From assembly GCA_023667045.1 (NCBI GenBank), contig JAMPAU010000003.1, positions 1 through 64,000 on the forward strand: DNA of 64,000 nt, given 5' to 3'. The notes under the pieces were generated by a model. That model had not been told where the DNA came from. It saw only the letters and a list, made by a program, of their open reading frames with translations, and searched no databases. Of this stretch, positions 24,430 to 33,328 are shown in pieces. The translations under genes were made by a program, and so were the position numbers. This DNA is from Ruminococcus flavefaciens. GTDB lineage: Bacteria > Bacillota > Clostridia > Oscillospirales > Ruminococcaceae. Position 1 is the first letter of the stretch; each line of letters starts with the position of its first letter.

Positions 24430-25141
24430 AGTTTAGTTTATTTTTCCAGTCGGTATAGAGTTTGCTGTTCCAAATAAGTTTCAAGGCAGAAAGTGCATTT
24501 TCGTCATACGTTTGATAGTGTACTCCCTGCTCTGCTCCTGTGTACATGATACCGAACCATCTACTTTTATTGTCCGGAATAACACAATAATAATCATAGT
24601 AAACAGTTTCTATAACTTCCGGTTCTACGCCGTCGTCACGCTCACGGTCATAATCTTCACTGTCGTAATCTATTGCGGAAATATACTCAGCTAATAATTT
24701 TGTTTCCTCCGACGAAAGACTGCCGATATTTTCAAGGTGTTTTGCCGTCTCCCATGCAGATTCATCATGTCGAGCAAACTTTTTCACCCACTCATAGTTA
24801 TCTTCTGAGTAATTACCAGTGTTCATAGTCCAGACAGTGCCATCATTCTGCACCACGAAATAATAAACATCTGTATCTGTATATCCTGTATAGTTTCCAT
24901 TTTGATAATTATAGGAAATAGTCGCATAAAACAAAATCTTATCCATGTTGCCCGCTTCTGAAATTTCTGTAGTGACTTCTTCAACAATTTCTGTAGTAAT
25001 TTCTTCAGTAATTTCTGTAGTGATTTCTTCTTCAATACTTTCCGGACTGACTTCTTCAACGTTTCCGCAACCCGTAAAAATCATCATTACAAAAACAAGT
25101 AAAACATTCAATGTTTTTCTGAATCCATACGCCATAAACAT
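24428..25141 (-). CDS. Putative lipoprotein with Glu/Ile/Thr repeat spacer
   Basis: This is a 237-residue protein with a signal peptide ending F-T-G-C (Cys25). Behind the lipid anchor, residues about 33-62 are a near-repeat of E-E-I-T-T-E-I, from DNA repeats of about 24 bp (24960-25040), giving an acidic extended spacer. The globular part (about 70-237) is Tyr/Asp-rich with beta-strand character and contains D-Y-D-S-E-D-Y-D-R-E. It overlaps the next upstream gene by 34 bases. The function is unknown; it lies in an immunity-like cluster. Confidence 0.7.
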   Translation of the reverse strand: MFMAYGFRKTLNVLLVFVMMIFTGCGNVEEVSPESIEEEITTEITEEITTEIVEEVTTEISEAGNMDKILFYATISYNYQNGNYTGYTDTDVYYFVVQNDGTVWTMNTGNYSEDNYEWVKKFARHDESAWETAKHLENIGSLSSEETKLLAEYISAIDYDSEDYDRERDDGVEPEVIETVYYDYYCVIPDNKSRWFGIMYTGAEQGVHYQTYDENALSALKLIWNSKLYTDWKNKLN

Positions 25142-25614
25142 TCACCGTCCTCACAGTTTACAACAACCCAGTCAAATTTTTTTGATATAATATAGAAATC
25201 TGTCTTGAAATAGATTTCTGAAAAAGCCGTCAGCATTGCGGATATTTCGCCCTCATAAACCCAGCCGTCCTCAACAATACCAAAACAGATTTTATCGTCC
25301 GAATAATCCGGAACAAGTTTTTTTACTGAATCAATGTCTCTTTCATCATAGTAAAGGCGTATTGTTCCGGAATAATTCAGACTTTTCCGGAAATTCAGCC
25401 ACGCATACGACAAGTCAATTTTTTTCGGTTCTGAATATCCTAAATTTCTGTCATATTCAAAAAATGTATAGTAAAACTTCTGGAGAATGTTTTCATAGGA
25501 AAACTTTGATACCTCATGAAATTTTGAACGGTCAATATTTTCTTCTTTAATAGTTTCCTCTATTTCGTCCCTAACTCTGTAACGCTCCGGTTTGTGCTTA
25601 ATGTTCAGTCCCAT
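25108..25614 (-). CDS. Hypothetical protein in second immunity-like cluster
   Basis: This is a 168-residue soluble protein with a charged helical N-terminal half and an alpha/beta C-terminal half. The end D-F-Y-I-I-S-K-K-F-D-W-V-V-V-N resembles a bacterial family of unknown function found among toxin-immunity loci (perhaps DUF6756; uncertain). It overlaps both neighbours, by 34 bases with the lipoprotein gene and 10 bases with the Imm51-like gene, so all three are coupled. Confidence 0.6.
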   Translation of the reverse strand: MGLNIKHKPERYRVRDEIEETIKEENIDRSKFHEVSKFSYENILQKFYYTFFEYDRNLGYSEPKKIDLSYAWLNFRKSLNYSGTIRLYYDERDIDSVKKLVPDYSDDKICFGIVEDGWVYEGEISAMLTAFSEIYFKTDFYIISKKFDWVVVNCEDGECLWRMDSEKH

Positions 25615-25964
25615 TCTATTTCGTCTCCGTGTTCACGGACAATTTCATAAATATCGTCGGGATTTTCTATCAGATATTCTATAATCTCCGCAAACTTACT
25701 TACTTTTACGGAATTTTCCGGAGTATTTTCATAATATACCACATACGTACCTGCTTCAGGGTCGGAATCCATATCTTCAAGAACGTCCGGCGACTGTTTT
25801 TCAAGGTAATAATTAAGGAAAGCCTCCCAGTTGTAGCCGTTCATGTAAGCGTCGGGATTGATTTTTTCAATTTTACTGCCGATTGACATTATATTTTCGT
25901 TCTCGATATAAAAAACAAGGCTTATACTCTCATCGTCAGAAGTTATATTTAAAAAATCCGACAT
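25605..25964 (-). CDS. Imm51-like immunity protein
   Basis: This is a 119-residue acidic protein. The central W-E-A-F-L-N-Y-Y-L, then D-S-D-P-E-A-G-T-Y-V-V-Y-Y, and F-A-E-I-I-E-Y-L-I-E match the pattern I remember for Imm51, a family of putative immunity proteins to polymorphic toxins. GGAG lies upstream of the ATG. It is the first gene of a three-gene minus-strand set and no toxin is next to it, so this is another orphan immunity gene. A profile search would settle the family. Confidence 0.65.
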   Translation of the reverse strand: MSDFLNITSDDESISLVFYIENENIMSIGSKIEKINPDAYMNGYNWEAFLNYYLEKQSPDVLEDMDSDPEAGTYVVYYENTPENSVKVSKFAEIIEYLIENPDDIYEIVREHGDEIEWD

Positions 25965-26147
25965 TCTGCATATCTCCTTTTCATTTAATTTTTCATAATT
26001 ATATCACAGATAATATTACAAGTCAATATAAACAGACCTATATTATCCATATTGTAATGTTTGATATGCTATTATAACAGTTTATTCTGTTAAAACAACT
26101 ATTATTTTAGAAGTTTCTACAAAAATAAATTTTTTTCAGTTTTTCTA

Positions 26148-26176
26148 TTGACTTTTTCACAAGTACGTGATATAAT
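26148..26176 (+). promoter_or_regulatory. Promoter of the tRNA pair
   Basis: TTGACT (26148-26153) and TATAAT (26171-26176) have an ideal 17-bp spacer and lie 42 bp before the first tRNA. Confidence 0.85.
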
Positions 26177-26217
26177 AATAAACGTCGTAAGGCAGTAATA
26201 GCAAAGACGGCAAATAT

Positions 26218-26294
26218 GGCGGCATAGCTCAGTTGGCTAGAGTACTCGGTTCATACCCGATTGGTCGTTGGTTCAAATCCTACTGCCGCTACCA
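26218..26294 (+). tRNA. tRNA-Met (anticodon CAT)
   Basis: The 77-nt cloverleaf has acceptor G-G-C-G-G-C-A pairing to T-G-C-C-G-C-T (one G-T), anticodon loop T-T-C-A-T-A-C and an encoded CCA. The anticodon stem (outer C-T) and T stem (middle T-T) each have one mismatch. G10-U25 in the D stem is acceptable. A lysidine-modified tRNA-Ile cannot be excluded from sequence, but the acceptor stem resembles elongator Met. Confidence 0.85.
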
Positions 26295-26302
26295 TTTAAT
26301 AA

Positions 26303-26377
26303 GGCCCGTTGGTCAAGCGGTTAAGACATCGCCCTTTCACGGCGGAATCATGGGTTCGATTCCCGTACGGGTCACCA
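26303..26377 (+). tRNA. tRNA-Glu (anticodon TTC)
   Basis: A 75-nt cloverleaf begins G-G-C-C-C-G-T and pairs to A-C-G-G-G-T-C. The anticodon stem T-C-G-C-C/G-G-C-G-G encloses loop C-T-T-T-C-A-C, and CCA is encoded. It is 8 bp downstream of tRNA-Met and shares its promoter. Confidence 0.93.
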
Positions 26378-26380
26378 ATA

Positions 26381-26420
26381 AAAACTCGGAAATCCAGTTA
26401 TATGGTTTTTCGAGTTTTTT
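26381..26420 (+). terminator. Terminator after the tRNA pair
   Basis: AAAACTCG pairs with CGAGTTTT around a 22-base loop, and a T run follows directly. Confidence 0.75.
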
Positions 26421-26479
26421 GTTTTTCATTTATTCAGTAATAACAAAATTTATCTATATTTTGTCATATTACAAAACAA

Positions 26480-26503
26480 CGCCCCCACCTTTCGATGAGG
26501 GCG
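26480..26503 (-). terminator. Terminator of the GH9 cellulase gene
   Basis: CGCCC and GGGCG flank a 14-base loop just beyond the cellulase stop; the minus-strand product ends in a T-rich stretch. Confidence 0.65.
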
Positions 26504-26515
26504 AATTTTATTTAC

Positions 26516-29032
26516 TTACTTCATTATAAGTGTTACGCTTTCGAGAGACATATTGCCCCAGTAGTTGTAAATAGTAAGCATATCCTGAGGATTGGTTACA
26601 TCAAATACAATAGTGTTATCTTCTGTGAGATTAGATGCACTATAGTCAAGCTGTAATGTCCAGTTGCCGAATACAATCTTACCGCCGAAACCATATCCTA
26701 CATTACCGTCAAGCTGAAGAACAATCTTATCAATTGACTTATAATCATAGTCCTTTAATGAATATGATGAACCATATACAACATCTGTAAGAACTATTTC
26801 ATTATTCTTATCATCAGATGCAGTTGTAGTAGTGGTGGTTGTTGGTTGTGTGGTTGTGGTAGTTGTAGTGGTAGGCTTGGTTGTTGTAGTTGTAGTAGTG
26901 GGCTTGGTTGTTGTGGTTGTAGTAGTGGGCTTGGTTGTTGTAGTTGTGGTAGTGGGCTTAGTTGTTGTAGTTGTGGTAGTAGGCTTGGTTGTTGTAGTTG
27001 TTGTTGTGGATTCAGTTGTTGTAGTTGTTGTATCGTCTGCCGGTACTTTATACTCAAACTTTATAGACTCAACATTCAAAACTGTTGAATCGCACCACCA
27101 TAAACCAAACATCATTTCACTGCTGTTTATAATAGATGTGCTTACGTCAGATGTGTCAAACTCAAGAGTGCCACTTGTACCCATGTACTTATTGTTATCA
27201 ATCTGATACCAACCGTCATTCGTGGAGAATCCTGCTGCACTTACTACTGTACCCATATTATTAGAAGAATTGAGATTTACAACAATCTTCTGGAGCTGTG
27301 CATTTGCAGGGATATAATCGCTTATAGTAAGGTGAATCTGGTTATTGTCCTTGCAGTTAAGAGAACTGTTAAGATTTACTGTTGAATTATCGTCTGCCAT
27401 GTCAACAGTAATCGTCGGAACTGTAGTAGTTGTAGTGGTTGTTTCAGAAGGCTTAGCTGTTGCAACTGTTGTTACGACAGGTCTTGAAGGTGTAGCTGTA
27501 TTTTCGATGTCACCAAAATCAAAACCTTCTTTAAACTCAACCGCATTAGCTATTATGTTATCAGCCTCAGAAGCGTCTCCGCCAAAGTGTGCATAAAGTC
27601 CGGATATTGCGAGTGTAAAGCAAGCATTGTAGTCAAGTGCCGGCTCTGTATACTGGTATCTGTTAGCATTATCTTCATAATCGCCGTTTGAAGTTGTAGG
27701 ACCGCCGATTAATGCACCGTAAAGAGTATGTGAACACTCTGTATTAGCCTCAGGGTCGCCAACGCCCGGATTAGCTGCACGGTGGTGTATTCTTGTGGGG
27801 GTCTTATCGCCGTAACCAATAAGGAAACTATATCCTGTAGGGTTATTGCCGAGAATATAATCCATCTGTTTCTTAGCATAATTCAGATAATCTGTATTTC
27901 CCTGTCCCTCAGCATAAGTGATAGCGTACTTCTGCCAAGCACAGTTATAACGGGAAGTTCCCCAACCGGAGATAGGATAATAAGCCTGATTCTTGTCGCT
28001 TACAAGGTTATCCATCTCGAATTTAAGTTCATTAGCATATGCGGAATCACCAGTAAGTCTATACATAAGTGAAGAATATCCGCCCCATACTTTATCCCAG
28101 CAGTAAACCCAGCAGTCAGTTTCTGAACCATAATGACCACTGCCGTCCGGTTTAAGAGTAGGAAGTGTGTATGTGTCGCTGTCAGCAACATAAAGCCAAG
28201 CCTCAGCCCATGCTTTTTCGTCTGCTGAACCGCTTGTACCGTACATATCGCCCATACCGGCAGTTTCGTTGCCGTTATAAGCCTTGCCGAATCTGTACAG
28301 TGCGTCTGCATACTTGAGACACTCTGCTGAGTATTCATTATCTATACCCTGAAATGCGGCAGATGTTGATGCAAGTGCAGATGCCATTTCAAAAGCAACG
28401 GAAGAATTGTTATTGGACTTTGTAGCCCAGTAAGTTTTTCTGTTATAGTTCTGTGATTCCGGAGAAGACCAGTAATTATGGTCATTGCTGTCGCTTACAT
28501 TGTAGCAGAATGCGAAAACATCACCGCTGTCAGTAAGATAAGTAGTTTTCATGAAGTAATCACAGGTATTTCTTAAAACATCAAGTAAATGAGCCTCAGT
28601 GTTTGTTTCCTTGAATATTTCGGGATAATCGAAATATGCCCAACCAAGAGATGTAGCGTTAAAGCCCATTGTAAGATTGAATTTTACATGGTCGCCAGCG
28701 TCATGATAACCGCCGGAAACATCAACTGTAGATGAACCTGTAGCCTGCTTTATAAGTTCCTTTTCAGAACTTCCGAGACCTACTGCATTATCAATAGATG
28801 CAGTTGAATCATATGTATGACAGTTTCCACGCCAACTAAGAGAACCCATGTCAACGTCACAGCCACATTCATTAGCGTCATAGAAATACAATGATAATGC
28901 GAGGGCTTCACCGTAATTAACGTCATTACTTTGATTTTCAGCAGCATATGATGTAGTTGCTAAAGATGATGCTACTGATGTGGATAATAATAATGTGCTT
29001 GTAACAGCTGATAAAACTTTTTTAAATTTCAT
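26516..29032 (-). CDS. Secreted GH9 cellulase with two C-terminal accessory modules
   Basis: This 838-residue exported endoglucanase has a signal peptide with cleavage near S-Y-A/A-E (about residue 30) and a GH9 domain of about 36-495. The nucleophile-site D-A-G-D-H is at 111-115, R-I-H-H-R near 414-418 and the proton-donor Glu463 in Y-T-E-P-A-L-D-Y-N-A. A short Thr linker (about 508-540), a beta-sandwich-like module (about 541-660), a long linker of 9-residue K-P-T-T-T-T-T-T-T repeats (about 661-740) and a final module (about 741-838) follow. There is no dockerin or sortase signal, so a free enzyme is likely. The modules are probably carbohydrate-binding, family not recognised. Confidence 0.95.
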   Translation of the reverse strand: MKFKKVLSAVTSTLLLSTSVASSLATTSYAAENQSNDVNYGEALALSLYFYDANECGCDVDMGSLSWRGNCHTYDSTASIDNAVGLGSSEKELIKQATGSSTVDVSGGYHDAGDHVKFNLTMGFNATSLGWAYFDYPEIFKETNTEAHLLDVLRNTCDYFMKTTYLTDSGDVFAFCYNVSDSNDHNYWSSPESQNYNRKTYWATKSNNNSSVAFEMASALASTSAAFQGIDNEYSAECLKYADALYRFGKAYNGNETAGMGDMYGTSGSADEKAWAEAWLYVADSDTYTLPTLKPDGSGHYGSETDCWVYCWDKVWGGYSSLMYRLTGDSAYANELKFEMDNLVSDKNQAYYPISGWGTSRYNCAWQKYAITYAEGQGNTDYLNYAKKQMDYILGNNPTGYSFLIGYGDKTPTRIHHRAANPGVGDPEANTECSHTLYGALIGGPTTSNGDYEDNANRYQYTEPALDYNACFTLAISGLYAHFGGDASEADNIIANAVEFKEGFDFGDIENTATPSRPVVTTVATAKPSETTTTTTTVPTITVDMADDNSTVNLNSSLNCKDNNQIHLTISDYIPANAQLQKIVVNLNSSNNMGTVVSAAGFSTNDGWYQIDNNKYMGTSGTLEFDTSDVSTSIINSSEMMFGLWWCDSTVLNVESIKFEYKVPADDTTTTTTESTTTTTTTKPTTTTTTTKPTTTTTTTKPTTTTTTTKPTTTTTTTKPTTTTTTTTQPTTTTTTTASDDKNNEIVLTDVVYGSSYSLKDYDYKSIDKIVLQLDGNVGYGFGGKIVFGNWTLQLDYSASNLTEDNTIVFDVTNPQDMLTIYNYWGNMSLESVTLIMK
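26830..27045. repeat. 27-bp tandem repeats encoding the Thr-rich linker
   Basis: About six degenerate 27-bp units encode K-P followed by seven Thr. The minus strand is nearly pure C/A/T and the plus strand G/T. Copy number may vary between strains and change linker length. Confidence 0.85.
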
Positions 29033-29350
29033 ATTAATGCCTCCAATTTTAATAATTTATCTGTCAAAATCAGACCTAATTTTTTCTCAACATTTACTAT
29101 ATTTTTAGCATATATCTACAAATCAAAAAGTCAACCCTTTTGTGTAAAGTTCATATTTTCTTTACATTTTTCTTAATATGCTCTTGAAATTATACATTCT
29201 GTACTGTATTTTTAGGGGTAAATTAGCCTTTTATTATAATTTTTTCAACTTTATGTATATGTAAATACTATTATACAAACGTATTGACTTCAATTAAAAT
29301 ATCTGCTATAATAGATTATAAAAAATCATAATAATAAGGAGGTTTTTACA
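29033..29350. other. Intergenic region between divergent cellulase and ARH genes
   Basis: 318 bp without a gene. A plus-strand promoter for the ARH gene (TTGACT 29284-29289, TATAAT 29307-29312, 17-bp spacer) is clear. The cellulase leader holds GGAGG before its ATG. No operator or riboswitch is recognised. Confidence 0.75.
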
Positions 29351-30397
29351 ATGAATATGTCTGATAAATATAAAGCCTGTCTTATCGGCGGTGCAGTCGG
29401 GGACGCTCTCGGATATGCTGTTGAGTTCATGCGTGAAGATGACATCTTCAGCTATTACGGTGAGGACGGTATCACAGAATATGAAATCATTAACGGAAAA
29501 GCTGTTTTTTCGGACGACACACAGATGACTTTATTCACTGCAAACGGTATTCTGCTTGGTGCTAAAAACAGTTTATATATCAGCTCTGTATACGACTGCT
29601 ACAAGGAGTGGTTTATAACACAGAACTGCCAATATGAAAACAGTTCAAAATACCGTGATTTGCTTGTATCATGGCTTGCGGACGTTCCGGAACTATGGCA
29701 AAGACGAGCTCCGGGTTTTACGTGTCTTAACGCTATTTCTTCCGGCAAAAAAGGCTCAATAAAAAATCCGCTGAATGAAAGCAAAGGTTGCGGAGGAGTA
29801 ATGCGTGTAGCACCTGTGGGACTTTTCTTTAAGGATATAACAAAAATATCACAGACAGATATGATTTCAGCGGAAGTATCTGCCATTACACACGGTCATG
29901 AACTCGGCTATATACCGTCGGCGTGTCTCACACATATTATAAACCTCGTTTCACACAGCGACATTTCACTGAAAGACGCAGTTAATGACAGCATTTTCCA
30001 CATGAAAAAACTCTTTGAAGACTGCAAATATATAGATGATTTCTGTCAGCTTATGAATAAGGCTGTGAAACTTTCCAAAAAGAATATAAACGACCTTGAT
30101 GCTATTCATGAACTCGGCGAAGGCTGGGTGGCTGAGGAAACTCTCGCTATAGCTGTCTATTGTGCCTTGAAATATGAAGACGATTTTGAAAAAGCAATTA
30201 TTACGTCTGTAAACCACAACGGCGACAGCGATTCAACTGGAGCAGTGACAGGAAATATTATCGGGGCTTATCTCGGTTTGGAAGCTATTCAGGAAAAGTT
30301 TCTTGAAAACCTTGAACTGAAAGACGTTATTTTAGAAATTGCCGAAGACCTATATAATTATGACATCAACGACGATACAAAACAAAAATACTCATGA
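29351..30397 (+). CDS. ADP-ribosylglycohydrolase family protein
   Basis: This is a 348-residue ARH/DraG-fold hydrolase. The metal ligands are in G-D-A-L-G (17-21), D-D-T-Q-M-T (55-60) and H-N-G-D-S-D-S-T-G (289-297), the three signatures of the family, which removes ADP-ribose from proteins or small molecules using two Mg2+ ions. GGAGG and a good promoter precede it; a parS site and a terminator follow. No ADP-ribosyltransferase or nitrogenase regulator is nearby, so the substrate is unknown. There is an alternative start two codons later. Confidence 0.92.
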   Translation: MNMSDKYKACLIGGAVGDALGYAVEFMREDDIFSYYGEDGITEYEIINGKAVFSDDTQMTLFTANGILLGAKNSLYISSVYDCYKEWFITQNCQYENSSKYRDLLVSWLADVPELWQRRAPGFTCLNAISSGKKGSIKNPLNESKGCGGVMRVAPVGLFFKDITKISQTDMISAEVSAITHGHELGYIPSACLTHIINLVSHSDISLKDAVNDSIFHMKKLFEDCKYIDDFCQLMNKAVKLSKKNINDLDAIHELGEGWVAEETLAIAVYCALKYEDDFEKAIITSVNHNGDSDSTGAVTGNIIGAYLGLEAIQEKFLENLELKDVILEIAEDLYNYDINDDTKQKYS

Positions 30398-30413
30398 TGT
30401 TCCACGTGGAACA
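30398..30413. promoter_or_regulatory. parS site 1
   Basis: Perfect 16-bp palindrome TGTTCCACGTGGAACA, the ParB-binding centromere sequence; it begins right after the ARH stop. Confidence 0.9.
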
Positions 30414-30437
30414 TTTTCTAGTTTTGCACAAACTGAT

Positions 30438-30453
30438 TGTTCCACGTGGAACA
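30438..30453. promoter_or_regulatory. parS site 2
   Basis: Second perfect copy, 40 bp from site 1 centre to centre, before the ARH terminator. Confidence 0.9.
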
Positions 30454-30468
30454 ATTAAAATATAACAT

Positions 30469-30499
30469 AAAAAGGACATACTGTGGTATGTCCTTTTTC
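30469..30499 (+). terminator. Terminator between ARH gene and feoB
   Basis: AAAAAGGACATAC pairs with GTATGTCCTTTTT around a TGTG loop. Confidence 0.9.
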
Positions 30500-30566
30500 G
30501 ATATTTATAAGCATATTGTTATTTTTTACGGCATATTATTCTATGATATAATTAGGAGGTGATATA

Positions 30567-32615
30567 ATGGAAAATAACAAATGCCTTGTTGCACTTGCAG
30601 GAAATCCTAACGTAGGGAAATCAACGGTTTTCAACGCTCTCACCGGAATGAATCAGCATACAGGCAACTGGGCAGGTAAAACGGTTTCAAGTGCAGAGGG
30701 ATTTTTTGAATACAAAGATATGAAATTTACTCTTGCCGATACCGCCGGAATGTATTCACTCCGCAATAACTCCGCTGAGGAGACTTCCGCAAGTGACTTT
30801 ATATGTTTTTCTGAACCCGATGCCGTAATAGTCGTATGCGACGCTACCTGTCTTGAAAGAAATCTCAATCTTGTATTACAGGTAATTGAAGTTTCACGCA
30901 AAACTATAGTATGTGTTAATCTTCTCGACGAGGCAGAGGCAAAGGGAATTGAAATAAACCTTGAATTATTAAGTAAACTGCTTGGCGTTTCTGTAGTGGG
31001 AGTAACCGCACGTGACGGAAAAGGTCTTGACGAACTCCTTGAATGTCTTTACACGTGTATAAAAAACGGTTCTGAAAATACAAGTCCGGATTTTCCATTA
31101 GCCGACGAAGTAAAAAATGCAGTTTCTGAAATATGCCAAATAATCGGAAACGATATACATAAATTACCGCCGGAACTCGTCGCCATGCGTATGCTTGAAA
31201 ATAATACGGACTTCCTTGAAAAAGCAGAAAAATATGAAGAATCAGACTTTTCAAAGTTTTCTGAAATAGAAAGTATAAAATCTTCTCTGAATGAAAAAGG
31301 TTTCACAGATGAAAAAATATCCGATATGATTATTTCGACAACAATACAAAAAGCCTCTGAAATAACCGATCAGACTGTGAGCTATAAAAAATCCTCTCCG
31401 TACGTCCGTGACAGAAAACTTGACAGAATATTTTTAAGCCGACGTTTCGGAATACCTGTCATGATTATCCTGTTAGGAGTTATATTATGGATTACAATTG
31501 TTGGTGCAAACTACCCTTCCGACCTACTCGGAAATCTTCTTTTCGGGTTAGGCGACATCATGTCAGACGGTCTTGAAAAAATCAACTCTCCACAGTGGCT
31601 TGACGGAATACTTATTCAAGGTATATATAAAGTGCTTGCATGGGTAATTTCTGTAATGCTACCTCCTATGGCGATATTTTTTCCTATGTTCACGCTACTG
31701 GAGGACTTCGGTTATCTGCCGAGAATAGCGTTTAATCTTGACCATAGCTTCCGGTGTGCCAACGCTTGTGGTAAACAGGCTATTACTATGGCTATGGGAT
31801 TCGGGTGCAATGCCTGTGGCGTTACTGGTTGCCGAATAATAGACTCTCCACATGAAAGACTTATCGCTATACTTACAAACAACTTTGTACCATGCAACGG
31901 AAGATTTCCTACTATAATTATGATAATAACAATGTTCTTTGTAACGTCCGGCAGTATAATATCAGCGGTTATTCTGTTAGGCGTTATAATTCTCGGAGTT
32001 ATAATGACGCTTGTCATGTCAAAAATTCTTTCCTGCACTATACTCAAAGGCGTTGCTTCTTCATTCACTCTTGAACTTCCGCCATACCGAAAACCACAAT
32101 TTACAAAAGTGCTTGTCCGTTCTATTTTCGACCGTACTATATTTGTACTCGCAAGGGCTTGTGTTTCTGCTGTTCCGTGCGGTCTGTTGATATGGATTTT
32201 TGCAAACGTCCATGTCAACAACGTTACAATCCTTTCGGCAGTTTCGGACTTCCTCGACCCTTTCGCAAACTTTATGGGTCTTGACGGCGTTATACTGCTT
32301 GCTTTTATACTGGGATTTCCGGCTAATGAAATAGTCTTCCCTATTATACTGATGACTTATCTTGCACAGGGCAGTCTTGTTGAAATGTCCGACACAGTAC
32401 AGTTGCACGCACTGCTGACTGAACACGGTTGGAATATAACCACAGCTTTATGCATGATGATTTTTACGCTGTTTCATTTTCCATGTGCAACAACCTGTTT
32501 GACTATAAAAAAAGAAACAGGCAGTCTAAAATGGACTGCCATAAGTTTCGCACTGCCGACCGTTACAGGAATAATGCTTTGTATGGTTGTAAATGCTGTA
32601 AGTATGTTATTTTAA
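30567..32615 (+). CDS. feoB: Ferrous iron transporter FeoB
   Basis: This 682-residue inner-membrane Fe2+ importer has an N-terminal GTPase domain (G-N-P-N-V-G-K-S-T at 12-20, D-T-A-G near 58, N-L-L-D as the guanine motif), a helical GDI-like linker to about residue 280, then a membrane domain with the two Gate-type repeats and conserved cysteines (G-C-N-A-C-G-V-T-G). It is on the short side for FeoB. No feoA gene lies next to it, whereas Firmicute feoB is usually behind feoA. AGGAGGTGAT precedes the ATG. parS sites flank the gene on both sides. Confidence 0.95.
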   Translation: MENNKCLVALAGNPNVGKSTVFNALTGMNQHTGNWAGKTVSSAEGFFEYKDMKFTLADTAGMYSLRNNSAEETSASDFICFSEPDAVIVVCDATCLERNLNLVLQVIEVSRKTIVCVNLLDEAEAKGIEINLELLSKLLGVSVVGVTARDGKGLDELLECLYTCIKNGSENTSPDFPLADEVKNAVSEICQIIGNDIHKLPPELVAMRMLENNTDFLEKAEKYEESDFSKFSEIESIKSSLNEKGFTDEKISDMIISTTIQKASEITDQTVSYKKSSPYVRDRKLDRIFLSRRFGIPVMIILLGVILWITIVGANYPSDLLGNLLFGLGDIMSDGLEKINSPQWLDGILIQGIYKVLAWVISVMLPPMAIFFPMFTLLEDFGYLPRIAFNLDHSFRCANACGKQAITMAMGFGCNACGVTGCRIIDSPHERLIAILTNNFVPCNGRFPTIIMIITMFFVTSGSIISAVILLGVIILGVIMTLVMSKILSCTILKGVASSFTLELPPYRKPQFTKVLVRSIFDRTIFVLARACVSAVPCGLLIWIFANVHVNNVTILSAVSDFLDPFANFMGLDGVILLAFILGFPANEIVFPIILMTYLAQGSLVEMSDTVQLHALLTEHGWNITTALCMMIFTLFHFPCATTCLTIKKETGSLKWTAISFALPTVTGIMLCMVVNAVSMLF

Positions 32616-32640
32616 AAATCTCTGTTATGACTGCTGAAAA

Positions 32641-32656
32641 TGTTCCACGTGGAACA
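32641..32656. promoter_or_regulatory. parS site 3
   Basis: Perfect TGTTCCACGTGGAACA between the convergent ends of feoB and the TerD gene. Confidence 0.9.
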
Positions 32657-32677
32657 TCTCTTTAAGCTCTGATTTTT

Positions 32678-33262
32678 TTAAACGTCTCCGCCGTATGAGC
32701 GTACTATTGAAGCAAGTCCGCCCTGATAGCCTGAGCCGATTGCATTGAATTTCCATTCGCCGTTTCTTAAATAAAACTCTGCAACAACAAGTGCCGTTTC
32801 TATTGAAAATTCTTCTTCAAGGTCAAACCTCAGAACTGTTTCACCTGCTGTATCAAACTCATCTTTCATTTTTGCAACACGTATATAAGCGTTAGATACT
32901 TGACCGAAATTCTGACGGCGTTCTTCTGCCTCGTGAATCGTTACACATATTGCTATTTTCTTTATTTCGGACGGAAGTTTACTGAAATCAATGATAATAA
33001 CTTCGTCGTCGCCCTCGCCGTCGCCTGTAAGGTTATCGCCGGTATGAACTACAGCACCGTCACGTCCGCTGAGGTTGTTATAGAAAACAAAGTCCTCGTC
33101 CTGTAAAAGTTTACCGTTTTCGCCAAGCATAAAAGCAGAAGCGTCAAGGTCGAAATCATAACCGCCGTCGTAACGATTTGTATCCCAGCCAAGACCCACA
33201 AGAGCGAGTTTCATAGAGTTATCGAATGCATAACGCTGACCTTTCTGTAAATTGATTGCCAT
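32678..33262 (-). CDS. TerD-family stress protein (first copy in order of coordinates)
   Basis: This is a 194-residue TerD domain. The calcium sites are visible: D-F-D-L-D-A-S near residue 39 and [12 protein letters not shown] near 79. TerD proteins bind Ca2+ and belong to tellurite/stress-response systems thought to work at the membrane with TerC or metal pumps. It is the last gene of a four-gene minus-strand operon: P-type ATPase, TerD, AIM24-like, TerD. GGAG lies upstream. Confidence 0.92.
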   Translation of the reverse strand: MAINLQKGQRYAFDNSMKLALVGLGWDTNRYDGGYDFDLDASAFMLGENGKLLQDEDFVFYNNLSGRDGAVVHTGDNLTGDGEGDDEVIIIDFSKLPSEIKKIAICVTIHEAEERRQNFGQVSNAYIRVAKMKDEFDTAGETVLRFDLEEEFSIETALVVAEFYLRNGEWKFNAIGSGYQGGLASIVRSYGGDV

Positions 33263-33328
33263 AAAAATTCCTCCTTTTAAAAAACGGAGCAGAATATTTT
33301 ATATAACTGTTCCGTCTTAAATATTTGA

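Noticed and set aside
26832..27206. Plus-strand ORF rich in Val and Gly opposite the cellulase linker
   Set aside because: Mirror of the Thr-repeat codons of the GH9 gene; low-complexity shadow.
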